From Tridacna crocea (taxonomy: Eukaryota; Mollusca; Bivalvia; Cardiida; Cardiidae), in assembly GCA_943736015.1 (NCBI GenBank), contig OX031064.1, forward strand, positions 30,875,361 to 30,939,360: a DNA stretch of 64,000 nt. The letters run 5' to 3'. Every line of letters starts with the position of its first letter. Within the stretch, counting starts at the first letter, position 1. The notes under the pieces are model-generated. The model did no database searches, was not told the DNA's origin, and saw nothing but the letters and a program-made list of their open reading frames with translations. Positions 44,496 to 55,185 of this stretch are shown piece by piece. The position numbers and the translations under genes are program-made.

Positions 44496-45872
44496 ATGGT
44501 CTAAGGGAGAAAACTCTTACTAGCTTAAGTCCTTTTTAAAGCAGAGTTGCCTCCCTTAATTTGTGAAAAGCCTAAAACTAGACACGAATAAAAAATGGCG
44601 CACGTCTTAGGTTTTTTCCGAGACGACCAGTAGGAAAAAAATCTTACACTGGTCTGTAATATATTATCTATTGCTTCACGAAGCTATCATTAATAGTTCA
44701 AAAGTAATCGCTAAATCCTACAAATTAACAAGGCAGTTAAATAAGAGTTTAGAAAATATTTTTCAACTGGCCGGTTATCCCCCTTGCATCGCCACACATT
44801 TGTAAACACGACAACCGGCAAATTTTAAAATTGTAAGTAACAAATTGTTTATCATGATAAGATTTGACACAGCCTGTAAACTTGATTCAGGTAAAAAAGC
44901 AATTAATGAATATACATCGATACGCGATATTCAATCAGGAAGATTACTGCATGCACACATTGAAATGATACCCATCTTATCTGGGGATAGGTTAATAACC
45001 ATCGAAAAAAAAAAGTAAATTGCCTGATCATTTTAGTTCGACCCTGTCGTTGACCTCGAGAAGAGAAAACCAATCCCCAGATCCTACACTTTACCACAGA
45101 GCCATGCTGGACCCCTTCTTTGTAAAGGAAACTTTGATGTATGGCAGATCACTGTGACACTGATATGAATGATAACGGTCACTAGATTTAGTCTTTAACC
45201 TTTACAGGTTTGGGCCACAAACTACAGCCTGTGGTGAAAATACTCTGGTCGAACTAAAAGGGTAAAACGGTTAAAATTTTTTTTTCTATGTACCGATATC
45301 CGGAGACTCCGGTATCACCATATATACACCGGTATATATCAGTGGCCGGAACTACTTTCACGGCAACTTCACTGCCATCTACAGTTAAAACTGTACAACC
45401 ATTTTAGTTCAAGCCAACGACAATTTCGTCAAATGTACCAAGTAATCCTTTCATTTCGAATTCAAAAACGTACATTTGACGGGAACTTAGTATCTTACCC
45501 ATTTGTTTAAAGCTTGTTCTTCAGATCAATATCGACTCTTTCTCGGCGATTGAGAAATCTAGATGTTTATCAGCGGTGTTTGACCAATGTACATAGTGCT
45601 CGTCAGGACCCGTACGCCAGATTCTTTTCAATCAATAACCGAAATGGAAAAAAAAGCGGATATCCTAGCAACGTTGTTGTAAAAAAATCAATGTATTCTT
45701 TTGAAGGACATGTCAGAATCCAGTTGTGTATAGAAATTCTCTATTGCAGATTCTTGTATGCATTTCGGTTCGTTCAGCATTGAGTATGTATATGGAATAT
45801 AATTGACATAAAGGGAGGTCACTCTCCATAAACTTGATGTTAGGATTATACTAGTTTTCTCCCTTAGACCAT
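44496..45872. mobile_element. ~970-bp DNA transposon, unit 4 copy, interrupted
   Basis: Ends as in the other units; about 44992-45412 is an insertion. The ATGGCGCACG frame has a deletion and its GTAAG is GTAGG. Confidence 0.78.
44992..45412 (-). mobile_element. insertion with SINE-like head
   Basis: On the minus strand it has a tRNA-like segment (GCATGGCTCTGTGGTAAAGT). 'ATTTTAGTTCGACC' and 'GGTCGAACTAAAA' flank the left part. Confidence 0.45.
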
Positions 45873-46074
45873 AAAATGAAGACGATATCCATCGTTCACG
45901 AATTCATATTTGTCGACATAATTTTACTTGTAATTCTACAAAAGACGGTTCTACCCTATACCAAACAAACTTGTGTTTCTTTGATTCAAGGGGGAGGGTC
46001 ATAAAACAGTCTTTGAAAACCAGAAAATGCAAGAATTCAAGCGTTAATTTCCAGTAAAAAAGCACTTCAATGGT

Positions 46075-46521
46075 TTAACTCTTTACCAAACAACAAAACT
46101 TTAGACAGGTCTTAATTGAAAGCACTTGCAGACGACAAAACAAATATGATTCAAAAATTGAAATTTGTTTCCAGCAGGGTAGAAAACATTGTGGGAAAAG
46201 GAGAAAATGCTGGTAACCAGCATTTTCTCCTTTTCCCGCAATGTTTTTAACTCATTACCAAACAACAATATCTTATGCTTGTCTAAATCGAAAGCATTTG
46301 CAGACAACAAAATAAAAGTGACTGAAAATTTGAAATGTGTTTTGTGAAGAGTAGAAAACACTGTGGGAAAAGGAGGAAATGCTGTTTACCTTCATTTTCT
46401 CCTTTTCCCACAATGTTTTCTAAAGGTTTCTTTCTCAGGGTGGTCAAAAGTAGGGATTGTGTGCTAATGGGTTGAAAGGCTTCTTTAACATGGTCGTAAA
46501 AACCAGGGATTGTTTGGTTAA
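46075..46521 (-). mobile_element. hpPB MITE interrupted by another hpPB
   Basis: Outer copy: long arm and core to 46250, short arm GGCTTCTTTAACATGG to 46521. Inner copy 46247-46475 inserted at a TTAA in the outer copy's core edge. Confidence 0.88.
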
Positions 46522-46644
46522 GAAATAATTTTCTTCCTATCGTGGTATATCATTCAATAAACCACAGTTGTGAGTTATGAGGCACAATAAATAATCCACG
46601 AGGGTTTATTGAACGATATATCACGATAGAAAGAAGATTATTTC
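46522..46644. repeat. 43-bp-arm inverted repeat
   Basis: GAAATAATTTTCTTCCTATC ... GATAGAAAGAAGATTATTTC. Directly adjoins the hpPB right TTAA; possibly another small hairpin element. Confidence 0.85.
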
Positions 46645-46848
46645 GATTGTAACATGGTCAATTCTTAATTACTGGAAAACAAGTTCAAACGTAGAGTAAA
46701 AACGTGGATAAATATTATATTCCATTGAATAACCCCTCAGTGAATGACGTCACTGCGTGGATTGTCGCAGATTTTACCATGCTTTCCTTGCACTGTGTTT
46801 ATAGAGCGGAATTCGCATGTCGTGTTAGAATATCTGATAATTCTTGAG

Positions 46849-47021
46849 CCTTTTACCACACAAATTGATCTTTTAGAAACCTTGAGGAAGACATTGTGGG
46901 AAAAGAAGAAAATGCTGGAAACCAGATTTCAGTTTTGAAGTTGCATTTACATTGTCATCTGAAAATGCTTTTAATTTTGACCATGTAATGCAGTCTAAAA
47001 TTTTATCGTTTGATAAAGAGT
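46849..47021 (+). mobile_element. hpPB MITE, core half lost
   Basis: Left half of core intact to GCTGGAAACCAG, right half gone, long arm decayed. Confidence 0.75.
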
Positions 47022-47302
47022 TATATAATGGTACGATAAAATCTGAAATTCTGTTGTTCAGTGAAAGGTTAAAAATGCCCAGGCAAATATTCATGTCTAG
47101 ATTAACTTTTGCCGTCAATGACTGAACAAATGTATAGTTTAATGAAGGCATTACCACCTTGCCCCCCCCCCCCCCCCCAACAACAATTATCTTTGACAAA
47201 AAAACTTGATACAAAAGAAAACAGTATAGCAAAAGGACTGTGTCTAGTATACAATCTTTTGTTTGCTCAGTTTGACAGATCTTTTTTTATGGGACTATGC
47301 AT

Positions 47303-47536
47303 TAACCCTTTACCGAACCTGCCTGAGTTTTCAAGACCATTTGGTAGACAACTTTTGGAATTAATTGGGAAAAGGAGAAAATGCTAGAAATTAGCATTTT
47401 CTTTTTTCCACAATTTTTCATTCTCCTTCTGAGACAGAAATCATCCCATAAACTCCATTTTATTGGTTGTTTTCAGCGTATACATGTACTTTCAATATTG
47501 TCGAGTCAAAACTTTTGTCATATTGGTAAAGGGTCA
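47303..47536 (+). mobile_element. hpPB MITE, diverged
   Basis: Left TTAA; core tip GCTAGAAATTAGC (paired changes kept). Confidence 0.82.
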
Positions 47537-47540
47537 ATAT

Positions 47541-47773
47541 TTAACCCATTACCACACAAGCCTGAGTTTTAACGACCCTGTAAGAGAAGGCTTTTGAAAA
47601 CATTTCAGGAAAAGGAGAAAATGCTGGTAACCAGGATTTTCTCCTTTTCCCACAATGTTTTCAGCCCTGCCAGAAATAAATTTCATATTTTTTGTCATGT
47701 TTTTTTTTTTGTCGTCTGCAAAGTCTTTTCAATTTGGACCAGTCTAAAATTCTTTTGTTTCGTGAAGGGTTAA
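47541..47773 (+). mobile_element. hpPB MITE
   Basis: TTAA both ends, core with one mismatch. Confidence 0.9.
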
Positions 47774-47837
47774 AGGGGGCGTCCATCATATGGGGAACTC
47801 ATGATGATGAGATGCATCCAAATTTAATCAATGGTTT

Positions 47838-48870
47838 ATTGATTGAATGGTGTTTTTATGCTGCATTCAACATTATTTAAGGCAAATCACAGCCACAACG
47901 CAAATATTCATGTATTTCCTGGGTTTCAGTATTACTGGCCAGGCTTTGGCTCTGAGGTGTCTTGCCTGAGAACACTCCCACACACTGAAACAAGAGGACC
48001 ATGATGGTCCTATATCGCTCACCTGAGTACTAAGCAGAAAAGGTCTACAATGAAGATAAATACCAAATATCAAAGTTCAAGGTCAAAATTAATAATTCTG
48101 AGAGGGTAACTATGCAAAATGCATCTCGTATTTTTAGAGCAAAAGATTTTTAAAGTTTTCCTTCTTTGTTCCTTTTTTTCAAATTTGTGACCTCCCAGGG
48201 CCGGGCCAGTTTTGACCCCAGGGGCATCATATGAACAATCTTGGTAGAGGCCCACTAGAAGATGCTACATACCAAATATCAAAGCTCTGCACCTTCTAGT
48301 TTCAGAGAAGAAGATTTTTAAAGTTTTCCTTCTTTGTTGCTATGTTTCAAACTTGTGACCCCCGGAACAGGGCCAGTTTTGACCCCAGGGGCATCATATG
48401 AACAATCTTGGTAGAGGTCCACTTGGAGATGCTACACACCAAATATCAAAGCTCTGCACCTTCTAGTTTCAGAGAAGAAGATTTTTAAAGTTTTCCTTCT
48501 TTGTTGCTATGTTTCAAACTTGTGACCCCCTGGACAGGGCCAGTTTTGACCCCAGGGGCATCATATGTATAATCTTGGTAGAACTTCACTAGGAGATGCT
48601 ACATACCAAATATCAAAGCTCTGCACCTTCTACTTTCAGAGAAAAAGATTTTTAAAGTTTTCCTTCTTTGTTGCTATGCTAAAAATTTGTGACCCCCGGG
48701 TTGGGGCCAGTTTTGACCCAAGGGATGCACGACGGATATTGGGCGATCACAAAAGCTCACCATGAGCACTTTGTGCTCAGGTGAGCTAAAAAGCCAGTCA
48801 ATCCAGTGAGGCTTGAGCTTGGGGTCTCCAGGTCACGAGTCCTACATTTTACCACTAAGCCAGGCGGGAT
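47838..48870 (-). mobile_element. SINE split by Helentron-like element
   Basis: SINE body 47838-47990 (GGTGTTTTTATGCTGCATTC...) continues at 48791 with the tRNA-like head (CTCCAGGTCACGAGTCC ... ACCACTAAGCCAGG). Confidence 0.75.
47988..48790 (-). mobile_element. Helentron-like element, reverse orientation
   Basis: On the minus strand it starts AGCTCACCTGAGCACAAAGT and ends in a CAGGTGAGCGATATAGGACC...CTCTTG hairpin tail. Three and a half 167-bp tandem units (TTGGTAG at 48241, 48408 and 48575). Inserted in an A-run of the SINE. Confidence 0.82.
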
Positions 48871-48889
48871 CCTTCCAGATTCAGTTGAA

Positions 48890-49045
48890 ATTTTAGTATT
48901 GTCCAGATTGATAGCATTTTCAGTTGACAAATCAAATGTTGCCAAAATGATAGGTTTTCATTTCGCGAGTGTATAAAACATTTTGGGAAAAGGAGAAAAT
49001 GTTGGTCACCAGTATTTTCTCCTCATCCCAAAGTGTTTTCAAAAG
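48890..49045 (-). mobile_element. hpPB MITE, diverged
   Basis: Long arm as at 32833, core TTGGTCACCAG. Confidence 0.65.
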
Positions 49046-49117
49046 GCATTATATGAAACACTGGACTATTAGAAACAGAATTTACCCTTAGTCTACAAAG
49101 CATGACAGTTGCAGACA

Positions 49118-49178
49118 TTGTAGATAAAGATCAGGTTGCACAAAACCTGCAGTCTGATCTTTGATCTATACTATCCAA
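49118..49178. repeat. family D hairpin
   Basis: GACATTGTAGATAAAGATCA ... CTGATCTTTGATCTATACT. Confidence 0.65.
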
Positions 49179-49334
49179 TGTGGATTTTTTTTGCAGCAAA
49201 ATCAACTTTTATAACACAATCTTTGCAAATTCTTCTTCAGTTTCTCAAAATAAATTATGTGGCTCCCAGCCATATTTGATAGGGTTTCAGTAATTTGTAT
49301 TGCACAATCCTTGCAAATTTAAAAGGTTCATTAA

Positions 49335-49809
49335 TTAACCCTTTACCAAACAATCCCTGGTTTTTACAACCCTGAGATAGATGACTTTTGAAAACATTGC
49401 AGGTAAAGGAGAAAATGCTGGTAATCAGCATTTTCTCCTTTTCCCACAATGTTTTCTACCCTGCTGGAGATAAATTTCAATTTCATAGTTACGTTTATTT
49501 TGTCATCTACAACTGCTTTCAATTTGGTCTGGTCGAAAAATTTTGTCATTTGGTAAAAGGTTCATTAATTGAATAGGAGCTTAAACCTTACCAAACAATC
49601 CCTGGTTTTTACGACCCTGAGATAGAGGCCTTTTGAAAACATTGTGGGAAAAGGAGAAAATGCTGGTAACCAGCATTTTCTCCTTTTCCCACAATGTTTT
49701 CTACCCTGCTGGAGATAAATTTCAATTTCATAGTTACGTTTATTTTGTCATCTACAACTGCTTTCAATTTGGTCTGGTCGAAAAATTTTGTCATTTGGTA
49801 AAGGGTTAA
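49335..49809 (+). mobile_element. tandemly duplicated hpPB MITE
   Basis: 49335-49565 and 49581-49809 are near-identical including the following 'AATAGGAGCTTA' flank, so ~246 bp of MITE plus flank was duplicated rather than inserted twice. Confidence 0.9.
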
Positions 49810-49825
49810 TTAAATAGGAGCTTAG

Positions 49826-50030
49826 GGTCATATTGCTGTGGTCAGTGCACCTACACACATGTTTCTTGGCTTTCTCACACAAGTACTGATAAAACTTTCT
49901 TTCCAAGTCCATGACTACTGGTACTTTCTAACATGCATCAGAGGTGAGAGGCAAAAAATTGCTGCAACCACCAGGTCACAAGTATGATATGCTAACCACT
50001 GAGCTACCAAGGCAGGCAAGTAAGTTTTAG
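49826..50030 (-). mobile_element. tRNA-headed SINE
   Basis: Body TGGTCAGTGCACCTACACAC...; head CCACCAGGTCACAAG ... GCTAACCACTGAGCTACC. Confidence 0.75.
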
Positions 50031-50350
50031 AGAAACGGGACCAATAATGTGAAATATGTTACATATGCATACTTTGTCATCAAAAGTGGGGTGACTTTCT
50101 AACGGTAGTTTTGGGAAGGGGGGTGGGGTATTAAGGGCGTATTTTTCATGATGCATGTATCACATGATCTTATGAATAAATTGTAACACAGTTTGAATGT
50201 AAAATCGGCTTGATGAAGCAAGGCAAAAGCTGCCCATCATCTTATATTTTTTAAACACAACAAAATTTTATGCTCATCTACAATCAAGAAGTTGCATTCT
50301 CAAAATGATGGCCTGGTTTCTCTTTCAAAGCGTTGAAAACGCTGTGGTTA
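50030..50350. other. no gene seen
   Basis: AT-rich sequence with one G-rich run (GGGAAGGGGGGTGGGG). Confidence 0.5.
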
Positions 50351-50351
50351 G

Positions 50352-50500
50352 CTTAGAGAACTTTACTACACAAACCAATCTCTTAACGACCCTGAGAAAG
50401 AAGGCTTTTAAAAACACTGTTGGAGAAGAAGGAAACACTGGTCACTGGCATTTTCTCTTTTTCAAACAACGTTTTTAAAAGCTCTGTCTCTCTCACACTG
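50352..50500. mobile_element. hpPB symmetric form, decayed
   Basis: CTTTACTACACAAACC ... core tip CACTGGTCACTGGC ... TTTTTAAAAGCTC. Confidence 0.6.
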
Positions 50501-50517
50501 CTTTAATTTATCATTAC

Positions 50518-50752
50518 TTAATCCTTTACCAAACGACAAAATTTTAGACTGGTCCAAATTAAAAGCATTAATTTTGCAGACGACAAAATAAAGGGGGATG
50601 AAAATTTGAAATTTGTTTTGTGAAAGGTAGAAAACAGTGTCGGAAAAGGAGAAAATGCTGGTTACCAGCATTTTCTCCTTTTCCCCCAATGTTTTCTAAA
50701 GGCTTCTTTCTCAGGGGCATCAAAAGTAGGGATTGTGTGGTTAATGGGTTAA
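50518..50752 (-). mobile_element. hpPB MITE
   Basis: TTAA both ends; 6-bp duplication in the long arm. Confidence 0.9.
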
Positions 50753-50935
50753 AGGACCACAATGGGAATAAGGGATTTATAATCCGTTTTTTGTGTCATT
50801 CTTTGTATTTAAATATAGTTTGTCATAATTTCATTATCATGTCCATGTAATCTCGTGCATATATTTTGTACAGAAATGAGTCTATCTATCTAATGGTACA
50901 CAGTAACAATCCTTATGACTATTCCTGTCAAAATA

Positions 50936-51157
50936 TTAACCCTTAACCAAACAACAAAATGTTAGACAAGTCCAAATTGAAAGCACTTGCAGACAACAAA
51001 ATAGAGGCAACTCAAAAATTGAAATTTGTTTCCAGCAGGATAGAAAACATTGTGGGAAATTGTGGTTACCAGCATTTTCTCCTTTTCCCAGAATGTTTGC
51101 AAGAATTAAGCTTCTATCTCAGGCTTGTAAAAACCAGGAATTATTTGGTAAAAGGTA
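50936..51157 (-). mobile_element. hpPB MITE with shortened core
   Basis: Left TTAA. Left core arm cut to GGGAAATTGTGGTTACC; right arm complete. Confidence 0.82.
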
Positions 51158-51234
51158 AAGAAGTCATAAAATAAGTCAGCCCAAGGACTCTTTCACCATT
51201 AAAGACTTCAGCAAGGATTAAACCAGGGTAGATC

Positions 51235-51570
51235 TGGGCCAGTGCTCACTGACCATTCTGAAGAACATTCTTACTCTTCTTCTCCAGAGTTTTCTAAATT
51301 CGAAAGTAACAAAACTTTTGATTGGCTAAACCAAATGGTTTAGCCTATCAAAAGTTTTGTTACTTTTATATTCTTTTTTCTTTGTAGAAAACCTTGGAGA
51401 ATAAGACTAAGTCCTATTCTCCAGAGTTATCTAATTTTGAAAATAACAATACTTCTGATTGGCTAAACCAAATGGTGTAGCCAATCAGAATTTTTGTTAC
51501 TTTCAAATTTAGAAAATTTTGCAGAAGATGATTACAAATGCTCTAAAGAGTAGTTGGTGAATACCGACCT
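51235..51570. mobile_element. family G palindrome MITE with doubled centre
   Basis: Outer arms as at 28116. Two successive hairpins (51306-51363 and 51440-51505) with TTGATTGGCTAAACCAAATG and its relative. Confidence 0.78.
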
Positions 51571-51764
51571 AGTTCATTATGCCTGTACTCCTCTATTTTC
51601 ATCCATGTATCACAGGGACTCAAGTACCGATCTATAATTAGGCTATCTTTAATGTTTCTTTGATAAAGGATGTTTCATGTATTTTTAGCCATTTGGCACA
51701 CATTATTATTTTAATTCAAAGCTTCATCAGTTCCTACAGTCATTTTTCTTGAAGCATCTAAACA

Positions 51765-51968
51765 CAATCCTGTGAAAAGGAGGTTTAATGCAACTACAGG
51801 AAGTACAGACCCAGTCAAATGAATCATGAAGTAAGATGGTCCTCTGACATAATTATTATGAAAAATGACCATTAGCATATAGTTTCAACCAGGTTAGCCA
51901 ATGCAGGCCTTGGTCAAGACTCGCTTGAGATGCATTTAACCCCCTTTTCAAAAAGCATGGCTCATACA
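51765..51968. mobile_element. family C element, worn
   Basis: GTGAAAAGGAGGTTTAATGC / GCATTTAACCCCCTTTTCAA ... AGCATGGCTCAT. Confidence 0.7.
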
Positions 51969-51971
51969 TAT

Positions 51972-52225
51972 ATGGCATATACAGGGGCATTCAGATATTT
52001 ACGTAAAGTGTCATCTCGGATTGCGCAGTATGCCCAGGCTAACCTGAGACAGCAATTTACGACTACATTCGATTTTGTACAGCAGTAGACTAGCACAAAA
52101 ATAGAAAGTAACATAAAAGCAGAAAGTGTTGTTCTGCTTTGTTAGCCTGCCCGACCTGTGCAGGCTGCTCTGAGACAACACTTTATGTAAATGTTGGAAT
52201 GCCCCTTTTCACATGTTGCAAGCAA
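51972..52225. mobile_element. family B double-hairpin element
   Basis: ATGGCATATACAGGGGCATT start; two diverged hairpins; right end GGAATGCCCCTTTTCACATG. Lies just beyond the SLC5 stop codon, so it may be in the 3' UTR. Confidence 0.72.
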
Positions 52226-52261
52226 TATGTGATCTACAAGTAAGCCAATGATAGCAATGTC

Positions 52262-52494
52262 CTAGTGGTAATACCCAATTAAAAAAGCAATAGAAACTAA
52301 AAGAAGAATAGCCAGGCTGTTGTTCAGAAACTGTAGAAGTTTCGAGGATTCCTTCAAAAACTTCAGTCGGCTTTCTACAGATATACTGACATCTGCTTCA
52401 GCGTTCTTCTCAGATATTCCGCAGATAACATTTCCCAGTTGAACAATTCTTCTGCCACAAGTTGGTTCTGATAAACTGCTTGAATCTCTTCTTT
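52262..52494 (-). CDS. SLC5 sodium/solute cotransporter, last coding exon
   Basis: Minus-strand terminal exon: acceptor GTTTTATAG, 233 nt, ending in TAG at 52262-52264. The split codon G|AA completes the phase-1 junction. It encodes the end of the cytoplasmic loop (RRDSSSLSEP ... SVESRLKFLKESSKLLQ) and one last membrane helix, NSLAILLLVSIAFLIGYYH, right at the C-terminus. SGLT/SMIT proteins characteristically end in such a final helix with almost no tail. With the other three exons it gives 244 C-terminal residues. I saw no clear polyadenylation signal between the stop and the hairpin element ending near 52225, so the UTR end is not called. An open frame continues upstream to 52555, but that part is intron and MITE. 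Confidence 0.85.
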
Positions 52495-52538
52495 CTATAA
52501 AACAACAACGGTTTTTTACCCAAAAATCTTGATGAAAA

Positions 52539-52710
52539 TGGGCTTTTGGAAACATTGTGGGGAAAGGAGAAAATGTTGGTGATCAGTATTTTCTCCTTTT
52601 TCCTACATTGCTTTGTAACCTTCAACAGGCAAATCACATAAAATGAGCCATATATAATTTGTCAGCTACAAATAGTTTTAAGTTTGACCATTTTAAAACT
52701 TCGTAATGAG
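52539..52710 (+). mobile_element. hpPB MITE, left arm lost
   Basis: Core tip TTGGTGATCAG; sits 45 bp upstream of the last SLC5 exon on the gene strand. Confidence 0.75.
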
Positions 52711-52742
52711 GGTGAAGATTTGAATGATGTTTTTAGCCTTTT

Positions 52743-53115
52743 TTAACCCTTTACCACACAATGACAACTTTTAACTCTTTACCACACAAGAAAATTTCAG
52801 ACAGGTCCAAATTGAAAGCATTTGCCAATGACAAAATAAAGCTGACCAAAAAATTAATATTTGGTTTGGGAAAGGTAGAAAACACTGTGGGAAAAGGAGA
52901 AAATGCTGGTTACCAGCATTTTCTCCTTTTCCCACAGTGTTTTCAAAAGGCTTCTTTCTCAGGGTCGTTAAAAGTCGGGATTGTGTGGTAAAGAGTTAAG
53001 ACATTTGGAAACAAGCCTTTCGAAAACAATGAGGGAAAAAGAGAAAATGCTGGTCACCAGCAAATGCTTTCAATTGGGACAGAGCTATAATTTTCTAGTT
53101 GGGAAAGGAATGAAT
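52743..53115 (+). mobile_element. hpPB MITE interrupted by another hpPB
   Basis: Outer left arm 52743-52774, resumes at 53000 (GACATTTGGAAACAAGCC). Inner reverse copy 52771-52999 inserted at the TTAA in ACTTTTAAC of the outer left arm. Confidence 0.88.
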
Positions 53116-53128
53116 GTACATGTACTTC

Positions 53129-53358
53129 AGAGACGTATGACAACTGCTCACAGAGACGTATGACAACTGCTCACAGAGACGTATGACAACTGCTCACAGA
53201 CACGTATGACAACTTCTCACAGAGACGTATGACAACTGCTCACAGACACGTATGACAACTGCTCACAGAGACGTATGACAACTGCTCACAGACACGTATG
53301 ACAACTGCTCACAGACACGTATGACAACTGCTCACAGACACGTATGACAACTGCTCAC
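53129..53358. repeat. 23-bp minisatellite, 10 units
   Basis: Exactly ten AGA(G/C)ACGTATGACAACTGCT-type units. The G/C position runs GGGCGCGCCC. Within the intron before the last SLC5 exon. Confidence 0.98.
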
Positions 53359-53369
53359 ACATTTATCTT

Positions 53370-53800
53370 TCCTTGATAAACAGTGCAAGGTCAGGATTCT
53401 GCAATATCCTGACAAAGGGCATTCCCAAAACTGCCATGCATCACTGTTTAACACTAGAGCTGTCACTAAATGTGACTTAATACCCCTGCCAGTGCTTTGA
53501 CAGAAACACACGGACAGACAGGCTGATTCCAGTATACCCCAAAATCATTTGTTTTGCGTTTTATAAACAGGATGAGGACCATGAAAACATGGAAGTAATA
53601 GCTTCCCTACACAATTTACCACACAACCCCAAGCTTTATCAACCAAAAGAAAGAAAGCCTTTGAAATGAATAAGGGAAAAGAAGAAAATGCTGCATGTTT
53701 TTCTTTTCCCAATTCCAAATGTAGACAGACAGACAGAGAGAATTACTGAGCAGGATCCACAAAGTGCCCTTTGGTGTTAAATTAATATATTTATTTTAAA
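53370..53800. other. intron sequence with a weak hpPB remnant
   Basis: 53640-53720 resembles a decayed hpPB core (GGGAAAAGAAGAAAATGCTG). Nothing else recognised. Confidence 0.4.
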
Positions 53801-53807
53801 TATTTCA

Positions 53808-54042
53808 TTAAGTCTTTACCAAACAATCCTGAATTTTAAATGACCTTAAGAAAGAAGTCTTTTGAAAACATTGTGGGAAAAGAAGAAAATGCTGGCAAAC
53901 AGCATTTTCTCCTTTTCCCACAATGTTTTCTATCTTAACCAGGACAAATTTTATCAATTGGTTAATCTTTAATTTGTCGTCTTCAAAATTTTATGCTTTC
54001 AACTTGGATAACCAGAACTTTAATTGTCTAATAAAGAGTTAA
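53808..54042 (+). mobile_element. hpPB MITE
   Basis: TTAA both ends, right TTAA shared with the next copy. Confidence 0.9.
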
Positions 54043-54549
54043 CCCTTTACCTCATGATGATGCCTTTTAAGGACCCTTCGGAAGAGGCCTTTCGAAAACA
54101 TTGTGGGAAAAGGAGAAAATGCTGGTAACCAGCATTTTCTCCTTTCCCACAAAGTTTTCTACCCTATCAAAGAAAAATTGCATTGTTTTAGCCACTATGA
54201 AATTGTCGTCTATAAATGCTTTCAATTTTGATAGGTCTAATTGGTTGGTTGGTTGTATTGGTATTCAACGCCACTTTAACAGCTAAGGTCATATCATGGC
54301 GGTCAGTGACACACACATGTTTCCTGGCTTTCTCACACTGGTACTAACACAACTTTCTTTCCAAAGCCACAGACTACTTTACTCACATGCTGCAGCAGAA
54401 GTGAAATGCGAAAATACGCCGGAAAGAAAGTTCGCCTCAACCGGGTATCGAACTCACAACCTTCAGATCATGAGTCCAACACGCTCACCACTGAGCCACC
54501 CGGGTGGGCCTTGATAGGTCTAAAATTTTGCCATGTGGTAAAGGGTTAA
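54039..54549 (+). mobile_element. hpPB MITE split by SINE
   Basis: TTAA both ends; the long arm is broken at 54241-54510. Confidence 0.92.
54241..54510 (-). mobile_element. tRNA-headed SINE with 13-bp TSD
   Basis: Duplication TTGATAGGTCTAA at 54228-54240 and 54511-54523. On the minus strand the head has GGTGGCTCAGTGGTGAGCG (A box) and GGTTGTGAGTTCGATACC (B box). Confidence 0.93.
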
Positions 54550-54596
54550 ACAACAACAACAATGTATTACACATATATCAAACTGTTATTTCTTAC

Positions 54597-54714
54597 CTTG
54601 TGATAAGCTACTACTTATTACATCTTCTTTTCCATCATCAACACTGTCCTCAAAAAATTCTGGGTCTGCTAAACTCTCGGGGTTCAGGCGGGTGGACCAT
54701 GTCGTTCCTTGAAG
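54597..54714 (-). CDS. SLC5 sodium/solute cotransporter, internal exon
   Basis: Minus-strand exon of 118 nt, acceptor TTTTGCAG, donor GTAAGA, phase 0 in and phase 1 out. It reads LQGTTWSTRLNPES, followed by an acidic/serine stretch ending ISSSLSQ. The 'L-x-x-x-T-W-x-T-R' motif after the penultimate helix is a hallmark of SGLT-type proteins and marks the start of the long cytoplasmic loop before the last helix. In-phase joining to the exon at 57151 and to the one at 52262 supports a single gene. A SINE (54730-55010) lies directly upstream in the intron, and a SINE-interrupted MITE lies directly downstream. Confidence 0.85.
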
Positions 54715-54729
54715 CTGCAAAATTATTTT

Positions 54730-55010
54730 TGTTGATGGATAGTTTGGTGTTTACGCCGTTTTCATCAATGTTTGAGTTATACCTCTGCAACAAAAGCTCT
54801 TATCCAAGCTTTTCTGAAGCTTTTTACCAATACACTGCACAAAGATCTTTCAAAGCTACTGGCTGCTTTCCCATATAACCATCATCAAAGCAATGCTCAG
54901 TGGTGAGAAAGGAATAGGCTAAATCCTGTCTTTGTCACAATGACTATCATTAGTCCTTATAAAGATATTAGCCCAGCTGGGACTGTATTTGTCATGCAGA
55001 AATCTAGAAG
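54730..55010 (-). mobile_element. SINE, head lost
   Basis: Body GTTTACGCCGTTTTCATC ... GCTCAGTGGTGAGAAAGG; no tRNA-like part. Directly upstream of an SLC5 exon. Confidence 0.7.
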
Positions 55011-55185
55011 TAGAGGACAGCAGGGTGTATTAATATTGTAACCTTGTTCGATCTCATAAACCTGTGTTGTTGGAAATCAGTAGATTTCTTTCGTCTTCAT
55101 GAGACAATTCAAATTAAGTTCCTACAGCGCAGGTTTTTGGTCAGATATTATACGATAATCATATTGTTCCGATTTGAAAAAAGGG

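Larger units (their letters stand above)
29690..46070. repeat. four-copy tandem segmental duplication
   Basis: Units about 29690-34770, 34770-38915, 38915-43510 and 43510-46070. Each starts with the same SINE, followed by a 'GAGTACCAGATACTAT' segment, a family C element, an AT-rich linker, the ~970-bp transposon and further shared sequence. The same base of the transposon is at 30771, 35919, 40966 and 44595. hpPB insertions differ between units. Confidence 0.88.

Noticed and set aside
53129..53358. CRISPR-like regular repeats
   Set aside because: Head-to-tail minisatellite without spacers in a eukaryotic intron.
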